DNA of 21,296 nucleotides from DATLYH01 sp035575035 (GTDB lineage: Bacteria; Planctomycetota; Planctomycetia; Gemmatales; Gemmataceae), in assembly GCA_035575035.1 (NCBI GenBank), contig DATLYH010000283.1, positions 1 through 21,296 on the forward strand, read 5' to 3'. The notes below the pieces were generated by a model. It had not been told where the DNA came from, ran no database searches, and saw only the letters and a program-made list of their open reading frames with translations. Within the stretch, counting starts at the first letter, position 1. Every line of letters begins with the position of its first letter. A program made the position numbers and the translations under genes. This document shows, one piece after another, positions 16,074 through 21,296 of this stretch.

Positions 16074-16897
16074 GGTTTGCCCTCCAGGGCCGTCAGGGCG
16101 GTCCGCCGCACCTCTTCAGGCAGGTCTTCCAGCCGGGCGTGCTGACTCAATTGAAGAGCCCGGATGTACGCGATGATGGCCCAGCGGTCGCGGGGCGGCA
16201 CCTGGGCGCTGTAATCGGGCATGGCTCCGAAGCCTCGGCTGATGACCTCGAAGTAGTAGCCGACCGGCGCATCGCGCAGTCGAACCTCGATGCCGCGGTA
16301 GCGGAACCCGCGCGATAGGTCGGTGATCAGGTCCGGCGGGCGGGTGAAGCCGCGCTCTACGATCTTGCCGTCGCCGTGGCCGGTGGCGCCGTGGCAGACA
16401 GCGCAGAAGATGGTGAAACGCTCCCGGCCGCGCGTCAGCAACTCGCGGGTGACGGGGAGTGGGAAGGCGTCCACGTAATCGCCCACTGTCAGGGTGCGGC
16501 CGGCGGTCTGGACCAACGCCGGCAGCGTCAACGGGCCGGCAGCGCCGAGGCCGACCACGACCGCCGCGGGACGGGCCTCGGCTCCGCCGCGGGTGAAGGT
16601 GGTCAGTTCGGTCCGCAGATGGCCGCGCGGCACGGTGCCGGCCGGTAACGGCCGGGCCGACTGCCCGTCGGCGAAGAAAGCGCTGGGCTCCAGCGGCCGG
16701 TAGCTCGGCTGGTCGGCCATCTGCTGCTGACAGCCCGCGGCAAGGCAAGACAAGGAGACAAGGAGACAAGGAGACAAGGAGACTACGGTCCGCCACAGGT
16801 AATACCCGTCGCTAGCGCTCCGGGCTGGTAGGCCGCGCGCTCGCCCAGCCGGCCCCAGGCCAACGCCATTTCCACGGATCGCTCGGCCGCACATCAT
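16070..16897 (-). CDS. actE: Alternative Complex III cytochrome c subunit ActE (lipoprotein)
   Basis: A monohaem cytochrome c that carries electrons out of the complex. CAVCHG at 165-170 binds haem and Met226 in GAMPDYSAQVPPRDRW is the likely axial ligand. PLEPSAFFADGQSARPLPAGTVPRG after the lipid site is typical of ActE. The lipobox LAAGC places lipidated Cys at 56, so the predicted signal region is unusually long. It is built partly from dispersed repeats: residues 24-30 (PARSASD) and 39-50, the latter encoded by an 8-bp tandem repeat. The paired ATG codons at 16897/16894 are the only plausible starts; GGAGA lies 8 bases upstream, itself within a repeat. A longer open frame extends through actD out of phase and is not real. 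The gap to actD is 47 bp. Confidence 0.92.
   Translation of the reverse strand: MMCGRAIRGNGVGLGPAGRARGLPARSASDGYYLWRTVVSLSPCLLVSLSCLAAGCQQQMADQPSYRPLEPSAFFADGQSARPLPAGTVPRGHLRTELTTFTRGGAEARPAAVVVGLGAAGPLTLPALVQTAGRTLTVGDYVDAFPLPVTRELLTRGRERFTIFCAVCHGATGHGDGKIVERGFTRPPDLITDLSRGFRYRGIEVRLRDAPVGYYFEVISRGFGAMPDYSAQVPPRDRWAIIAYIRALQLSQHARLEDLPEEVRRTALTALEGKP
16748..16783. repeat. 8-bp tandem repeat in the actE signal-peptide region
   Basis: GACAAGGA is repeated four times plus a partial unit on the plus strand (GTCTCCTT units on the coding strand). It encodes residues about 39-50 of ActE, the hydrophobic core of the signal peptide. The unit is not a multiple of three, so gain or loss of one copy would shift the frame. 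The GGAGACAAGGAGAC core is present in three overlapping registers (16754-16767, 16762-16775, 16770-16783) and is the exact complement of 16904-16917. Confidence 0.95.
16804..16835. repeat. Dispersed planctomycete repeat within the actE N-terminal region
   Basis: GTCGCTAGCGCTCCGGGC lies here and matches the minus strand of 9596-9613 with only small changes. It encodes ARSASDG in the n-region of the ActE leader, sequence that is commonly seen as translated repeat rather than protein domain. Together with the neighbouring 8-bp repeat it makes most of the first 50 ActE codons repeat-derived. Confidence 0.6.
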
Positions 16898-16901
16898 CCC
16901 C

Positions 16902-16925
16902 GTGTCTCCTTGTCTCCCGGTCTCG
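16902..16925 (-). promoter_or_regulatory. actE ribosome-binding region within a repeat
   Basis: On the minus strand the sequence before ATG 16897 reads GGAGACAAGGAGACACGGGG, which supplies an AAGGAG-type Shine-Dalgarno sequence. The 14 bases at 16904-16917 are perfectly complementary to the 8-bp repeat in the signal-peptide region about 120-150 bases downstream. A long-range stem could therefore hide the ribosome-binding site. The pairing is seen in the sequence; the regulatory role is inferred. Confidence 0.55.
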
Positions 16926-16944
16926 TGTCTCCTGGTCCGCGAAC

Positions 16945-17484
16945 TCAGTGCGACACCTCCGAGACCTCCCGCGGCCACAGCCCGGCCAGGAACTGCCGGG
17001 TCGCCTCCCGGTCGAAGCGGGGATCGGTCGCCTCGATGCACAGGAAGAACCGGTCGCGCGTCGCCAGGGCGAAGCGCGGCACGTTGAACAGCGGATGGTA
17101 CGGCATCGGCAGGCCGTTCAGCCCCAACACCGCCAGCACCGCCGTCAAGGCCGCGATCAATACCGTTAACTCGAACGTCACCGGAATGAAGGCCGGCCAA
17201 CTGTTCAGCGGCCGGCCGCCGACATTGATCGGGTAGCTGATCACCGCGGCGTAGTACTGCAGGAAGAATCCTGCAATACAGCCGACCAATCCGCCCAGGA
17301 AGACGACCAGCGGCAGGCCGGTGCGGTGGAAACCGAGGGCCTCCGCCAGCCCTTCGATGGGAAAGGGGGAGTAGGCGTCGATTTTCCGGTAGCCGGCCTG
17401 CCGCGCCGCCTCCGCCGCCCGGAGGAGATCGGCCGGCTTCTCGAACTCGGCCAAAAGCCCGTAAATCGGCGGCCTCGGTGTCAT
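16945..17484 (-). CDS. actD: Alternative Complex III subunit ActD (DUF3341)
   Basis: A 179-residue DUF3341 protein. An N-terminal cytoplasmic domain (YGLLAEFEKPADLLRAAEAARQAGY) is followed by two transmembrane helices at about 57-79 and 100-122, with NVGGRPLNSWPAFIPVTFE between them, and a C-terminal domain with RDRFFLCIEATDPRFD. This matches ActD in length and topology. Its role is structural, at the membrane part of the complex. The ATG overlaps the actC stop by 4 bp (ATGA). Confidence 0.96.
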   Translation of the reverse strand: MTPRPPIYGLLAEFEKPADLLRAAEAARQAGYRKIDAYSPFPIEGLAEALGFHRTGLPLVVFLGGLVGCIAGFFLQYYAAVISYPINVGGRPLNSWPAFIPVTFELTVLIAALTAVLAVLGLNGLPMPYHPLFNVPRFALATRDRFFLCIEATDPRFDREATRQFLAGLWPREVSEVSH

Positions 17485-18962
17485 GACTCACCCCCCGTGA
17501 CTTTTTCTTCCGCGGCCGGGGAAACCGCGCCAGCGCGCTGCGCGCCGTCCGCAATTCCCTCCGCGCCGGCGGCGCTCTCACGCGCGGGCACTTCCGCCTC
17601 CGGCAGCAATGCCCGCATCTCGGCAATCGAGATCATCGGCAGGAAGCGGATGAACAAAAACAACAGCATGAAAAACAGCCCGATGGTGCCGAGATAGGTC
17701 GCCCAGTCCCACACCGTCGGCGAGTACATGCCCCACGACGACGGCAGGAAGTCGCGGTGCAGGCTGGTGATGACAATGACGTACCGTTCCAGCCACATGC
17801 CGACCAGGACGACCAGCGCCACCAGCCACAGGGCGATCGGGTTGGCCCGCATCCAGCGAAACCAGAGCAGCTGCGGCACGGCCACGTTGCACAGCAGCAG
17901 CGCCCAGTAGGCCGGCGCATACGGGCCGAACATGCGATTGACCTGCATGTACTTCTCATAGAAGTTGCCGCTGTACCAGGCCATGAACCCCTCCAGGCCG
18001 TAGCCGTAGCCGACCATCAGCCCGGTCGCCAGCAGGATCTTGGCCATGTTCTTCAGGTGGCGCTCGGTGATGAAGTCCTCCAGGCGGTAGAACGCCCGCA
18101 GCGGGATGGCCAGGACCAGCACCATGGCGAAGCCCGAGTAGATGGCCCCGGCCACAAAGTACGGCGGGAAGATGGTCGAGTGCCAGCCCGGCAGGATCGA
18201 CACGGCGAAGTCGAAGCTGACCACCGTATGCACCGAGACAACCAGCGGCGTCGCCAGGGCCGCCAGCAGCACATAGGCCACTTCGTACCGCTTCCAGTGG
18301 TAGGCCGAGCCGCGCCAACCCATTGCCAGCACGCCATAGGCAATTCGGCCAATCCGGCTCTGTGAGCGGTCGCGCAGCGTGGCCAGGTCGGGGATCAGGC
18401 CGACGTACCAGAACAACAGCGACACGGTGAAGTAGGTCAACACCGCGAACACATCCCAGATCAGCGGGCTGCGGAACTGCGGCCACAGCCCCATGGTGTT
18501 GGGATACGGCAGCAGCCAGTAGAAGAACCACGGCCGGCCTAGGTGCAACAGCGGGAACAGCCCCGCGCAGGCGACCGCGAACAGGGTCATGGCCTCGGCG
18601 AAGCGATTGATCGAGGTCCGCCACGCCTGGTGCAACAGCAGCAGGATGGCCGAGATCAGCGTACCGGCATGGCCGATGCCGATCCACCAAACGAAGTTGA
18701 CAATGGCGAAGCCCCAGGCGACCGGGACGTTGACCCCCCAGATGCCGACGCCGCGCAGCAGCAGGTAGCCGACAGCGTACAGGAACACCATGACGATGGC
18801 GAAGGAGATGGTGAAGCCGAGCCACCAGCCCCACGGCGTCCGCCGCGTCAGCACGATGGCGCTGATCTGGTCGGTGATCGAGGCGAAGGTGTGCCCCGGC
18901 TCGATCACGGGCGGCGGCCCGGAAGGGGCCTGGGATTCGTGCTGTTCCTCTTCGGGGGGCAT
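17481..18962 (-). CDS. actC: Alternative Complex III quinol-binding subunit ActC (NrfD family)
   Basis: A 493-residue NrfD/PsrC-type membrane protein with about ten helices. Typical stretches are FVWWIGIGHAGTLISAILLL, INRFAEAMTLFAVACAGLFPLLHLGRPW, HTVVSFDFAVSILPGWHSTIFPPYFV and LERYVIVITSLHRDFLPSSWG. It is expected to bind and oxidise (mena)quinol and pass electrons to the ActB iron-sulfur clusters. The N-terminal 40 residues are soluble (VIEPGHTFASITDQIS). The C-terminal 50 residues form an Ala/Glu-rich soluble tail. It starts one base after the actB stop. Confidence 0.97.
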   Translation of the reverse strand: MPPEEEQHESQAPSGPPPVIEPGHTFASITDQISAIVLTRRTPWGWWLGFTISFAIVMVFLYAVGYLLLRGVGIWGVNVPVAWGFAIVNFVWWIGIGHAGTLISAILLLLHQAWRTSINRFAEAMTLFAVACAGLFPLLHLGRPWFFYWLLPYPNTMGLWPQFRSPLIWDVFAVLTYFTVSLLFWYVGLIPDLATLRDRSQSRIGRIAYGVLAMGWRGSAYHWKRYEVAYVLLAALATPLVVSVHTVVSFDFAVSILPGWHSTIFPPYFVAGAIYSGFAMVLVLAIPLRAFYRLEDFITERHLKNMAKILLATGLMVGYGYGLEGFMAWYSGNFYEKYMQVNRMFGPYAPAYWALLLCNVAVPQLLWFRWMRANPIALWLVALVVLVGMWLERYVIVITSLHRDFLPSSWGMYSPTVWDWATYLGTIGLFFMLLFLFIRFLPMISIAEMRALLPEAEVPARESAAGAEGIADGAQRAGAVSPAAEEKVTGGES

Positions 18963-18963
18963 G

Positions 18964-21296
18964 TCACTGCAACTCGGGGTTCGGGTTCCGTAGCGCCGCC
19001 AGGTACGTCGTCCGCGGCCGGGTATTCAGGTTCGCCAACAGGCCGTAGTCTAGTGGCTGCTTTTTCATCTGCGCGACCCTGCTGTTCGCATCGTTCATAT
19101 CGCCGAAGATGATCGCCCCAGCCGGACACGCCGCCTGGCAAGCGGTCAGCACATCGCCGTCGCGCAGGGGCCGGCCCTCGACCTCCGCCTCGATCTGGGC
19201 CGCCCGGATGCGCTGCACACAGTAGGTACACTTCTCCATGACGCCGCGGCTGCGGACCGTCACATCGGGGTTGCGCCCGAGCTTCAGGCTCTGCGTGGCG
19301 TAGTCGGCGTACTGGAGGAAATTGAAGCGACGGACCTTGTACGGGCAGTTGTTCGAACAGTAGCGCGTGCCGACGCAGCGGTTGTAAACCATGTCGTTGA
19401 GGCCGTCATGGCTATGGGCCGTCGCCGCCACTGGACAGACCAGTTCGCACGGTGCGTTCTCGCAGTGCATGCACGGCACCGGCTGGAAGAAGGTCTGTGG
19501 GTTGTCCAGGTCGCCGACGTAATAGCGGTCGATCCGCAGCCAGTGCATCTCCCGGCCGCGCGTCACCTCCGTCTTGCCGACAATCGGGATGTTGTTCTCC
19601 GCCTGGCAGGCGACCACACAGGCGCTGCATCCCGTGCATGCCGTCAGGTCGATCGCCATCCCCCAGCGGTTGATCGGCGGGCGGTAGTCGTATTGCGGGT
19701 AGAGCGATAGCGGCTGTCGCCCCGGAGGCGACTCCGGCGGCTGCTGTTCGGCCCCGAGGGGTTTGGGAACGGCCTGGGTCTGGATCTTCTCCTCGTCGTG
19801 GCTAGGACCCATCTTCCAGGCAAAGTGCGGGTCCTTCCGGTATTCCTCCAGAGTGCCGAAGCGGACAGGAGCGCGGTCCTCCATCCGGTGGTGCATCTGA
19901 GTGCAAGCCAGGGTGTAGCGCTCGCCCGTCCGTCTGATCCGCAGCCCGCCGTCAAACCAGGGTGCCTCCGAGGTGCGGATCGAGTAGGCGTTGAAACCGA
20001 CCAGATTGTCCGCCGAGCCGCCCACAGTGCCGGACCGGCCCCGGCCATAGCCGAAGGTGACGGTGACCGAGTCGTCGGCGTGGCCCGGCAGGATCCAGAC
20101 CGGCGCCCGGAGCGTGCGCCCGCGGTAGCTCAGCTCGACCACATCCACGATTGCCTGACCATGTTCGCCGCCTCGCGCGCCGAATGTCACCGATAGACCG
20201 TACTTCTCGGCGGTCTTCGGGCTAATGAAGGCGGCATTGTCCCAGGTCAGTTTGCTGATCGGCTTGGGCAGTTCCTGCAACCAGGCGTTGTTGGCGAAGC
20301 GGCCGTCGTAAATTGTCGGATCGGGTTGGAAGACGATCTCCAGCCCGTCCCCGGCAGACACGCTCGCCCCCGCGCGCGAGGAAGAGGGGTGAAGGGGCTC
20401 GCGGCGGAACGGGGCCAACGACAGCGTCTTCCTCGGTTCCAGCGCGGTGCCGGCGATGAGGCCGTCGTGCAGCGCCTGCTCCCAGTCGCGCTCGAAGTCG
20501 CCGCCCCCCTTCGGCCAGTGCCGCCGCCAGTAGCCGCGGACGATCTCGTAGCCCGTCGTCTCCGACTCACCGAAGAGCGCGGCCAGCAGTTCGTACACGG
20601 AGTGGGCGTTGTACAGCGGGGCGATCAGCGGCTGGATGATCGAGACGGTGCCGTCGAAGGCGCGGGCATCGCCCCAGCTTTCCAGGTAGTGCGTCTCGGG
20701 GATGTGCCAGTGACACCGGATGGCGGTCTCGTCCTGATAGAGTCCCTGATGGATGCGCAGCGGCACCCGCTGCATCGCGGCGCCAAAATCGAGGTCGGCC
20801 GGCGCGGTGAAGACCGGGTTGGCGCCCAGCACCAGGAGCAGCTGGACCCGGCCAGCCGCCATGTCCTCGACCAACTCGCGTAGCTCCTGAAGCTGGTTGA
20901 CCGGCCGAGCCTCGACCGGATCGGTGTAGAAGACGGTCTTGCCGACATTGCCCAGAGCGTGATTGATGGCGTGGACCAGGGCATGGACAACAGGCGGCTG
21001 GGCGTCGCCAGCGATGACAATGCTGGCGCCGCGGTGGGCTTGCAGGTCCTTGACCAGTGCCCGGACCCAGCGCTGCCACTCCGCCGGCAGATCGCCCTCG
21101 GCCTGCACCCCTTCGACACCCAGCCCGGCAGCCAGCGCCCGGGTGAAGGCTTCGACCTCGCCGGCCCGCAGCCGCAGCCGATGATCGGCCACGGCGCCGG
21201 TATTCGACGGCGTACACTCGACGGCGTAGAGGCGGTTCATTGCCGTCTCCCCCCTCACCCCCAACCCCTCTCCCCCGAAGCGGGGGGGAGGAGTGA
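18964..21296 (-). CDS. actB: Alternative Complex III molybdopterin-like/Fe-S subunit ActB (5' end cut by window)
   Basis: The periplasmic electron-transfer subunit of Alternative Complex III. The visible part has the C-terminal end of the molybdopterin-oxidoreductase-like domain (RLYAVECTPSNTG..., NAHSVYELLAALFG, DPTIYDGRFANNAWLQELPKP) and then the ferredoxin-like domain. Its four Cys groups are CTGCSACVVAC (near 19610-19640), CMHCENAPCELVC (near 19440-19485), CVGTRYCSNNC (near 19345-19385), and CTYC with CQAAC (near 19230 and 19130). They fit three 4Fe-4S and one 3Fe-4S cluster. Family members are about 1000 residues, so roughly the first third is missing. The frame stays open to the window edge, through a repeat before the Met at 21240 (MNRLYAVE). 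I therefore treat it as partial rather than starting there. Internal starts at TTG 21264 or ATG 21240 are possible. Confidence 0.9.
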   Translation of the reverse strand, partial: TPPPRFGGEGLGVRGETAMNRLYAVECTPSNTGAVADHRLRLRAGEVEAFTRALAAGLGVEGVQAEGDLPAEWQRWVRALVKDLQAHRGASIVIAGDAQPPVVHALVHAINHALGNVGKTVFYTDPVEARPVNQLQELRELVEDMAAGRVQLLLVLGANPVFTAPADLDFGAAMQRVPLRIHQGLYQDETAIRCHWHIPETHYLESWGDARAFDGTVSIIQPLIAPLYNAHSVYELLAALFGESETTGYEIVRGYWRRHWPKGGGDFERDWEQALHDGLIAGTALEPRKTLSLAPFRREPLHPSSSRAGASVSAGDGLEIVFQPDPTIYDGRFANNAWLQELPKPISKLTWDNAAFISPKTAEKYGLSVTFGARGGEHGQAIVDVVELSYRGRTLRAPVWILPGHADDSVTVTFGYGRGRSGTVGGSADNLVGFNAYSIRTSEAPWFDGGLRIRRTGERYTLACTQMHHRMEDRAPVRFGTLEEYRKDPHFAWKMGPSHDEEKIQTQAVPKPLGAEQQPPESPPGRQPLSLYPQYDYRPPINRWGMAIDLTACTGCSACVVACQAENNIPIVGKTEVTRGREMHWLRIDRYYVGDLDNPQTFFQPVPCMHCENAPCELVCPVAATAHSHDGLNDMVYNRCVGTRYCSNNCPYKVRRFNFLQYADYATQSLKLGRNPDVTVRSRGVMEKCTYCVQRIRAAQIEAEVEGRPLRDGDVLTACQAACPAGAIIFGDMNDANSRVAQMKKQPLDYGLLANLNTRPRTTYLAALRNPNPELQ
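20361..20400. repeat. Possible repeat-derived insertion inside actB
   Basis: This block encodes EPLHPSSSRAGASV on the minus strand and has C/G-rich, partly palindromic character (CTCGCCCCCG / CGCGCGAG), with CCCCTTCACCCCTCTTCC on the minus strand. It lies between two conserved ActB segments in a loop expected to vary in length. It resembles the CCTCACCCC-type repeats but the match is loose. Confidence 0.35.
21248..21296. repeat. Dispersed CCTCACCCCCA-type repeat at the window edge, in the actB frame
   Basis: This is the same family as the element in actF: CCTCACCCCCAACCCC, then CTCCCCC GAAG CGGGGGGG forming a hairpin. On the minus strand, in the ActB frame, it reads TPPPRFGGEGLGVRG without a stop codon. 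It lies immediately before the conserved MNRLYAVE segment of ActB. Confidence 0.85.

Noticed and set aside
16898..17626. N-terminal extension of ActE through actD
   Set aside because: It overlaps the well-supported actD in another frame and gives low-complexity sequence; the lipoprotein signal and Shine-Dalgarno site support the start at 16897.

Overview
The window looks like a high-GC planctomycete chromosome, most likely of the Gemmataceae or a close relative. The clues are a DUF1559 pseudopilin-like protein (FTLIELLVVIAIIAIL N-terminus) followed by a small lipoprotein with a carboxypeptidase-regulatory-like fold, an ECF sigma/anti-sigma pair, and many short GC-rich palindromic repeats of planctomycete type. 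This assignment is inferred from gene content. No rRNA, tRNA, CRISPR array, transposase or phage gene was seen.

Layout. Positions 1-428 hold a 30-bp tandem hairpin repeat and a leader. Positions 429-2178 (+) hold an ECF sigma factor, an overlapping membrane anti-sigma-like protein and a small secreted cysteine-rich protein of unknown function. Positions 2273-4755 (+) hold galactokinase and an apparently exported aldose 1-epimerase. Positions 4798-7614 (-) hold a FGGY sugar kinase and glucose-6-phosphate dehydrogenase, with zwf upstream. Positions 7873-9559 (+) hold the DUF1559 protein and its lipoprotein neighbour, with a likely promoter and a hairpin/T-tract terminator. Positions 9656-21296 (-) hold one long, tightly packed respiratory gene cluster.

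The respiratory cluster reads, in transcription order, actB (cut by the window edge), actC, actD, actE, actF, an uncharacterised single-TM protein, a SCO-type copper chaperone, coxB with a fused cytochrome c, coxA, coxC and coxD. This is Alternative Complex III (quinol:cytochrome c/acceptor oxidoreductase) encoded with a caa3-type oxygen reductase. Electrons would pass from menaquinol through the ActB Fe-S clusters and the ActE haem to the CoxB haem and CuA, then to the CoxA haem a3/CuB site. Most junctions overlap by 4-11 bp or are separated by 1-11 bp, so translational coupling is likely. CoxA carries the YSHP signature of type A2 oxidases in place of the usual D-channel glutamate.

The most unusual signal is the number of dispersed repeats inside or at the edges of otherwise strict respiratory genes. 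One forms in-frame extra residues in ActF. One lies in the open frame at the ActB window edge. One encodes the C-terminal tail of the SCO protein and forms a 29-bp stem just upstream of coxB. An 8-bp tandem repeat encodes the ActE signal peptide and is complementary to the actE ribosome-binding region. No clearly new multi-gene system was found; the ActE repeat arrangement is the best candidate for an undescribed regulatory feature.
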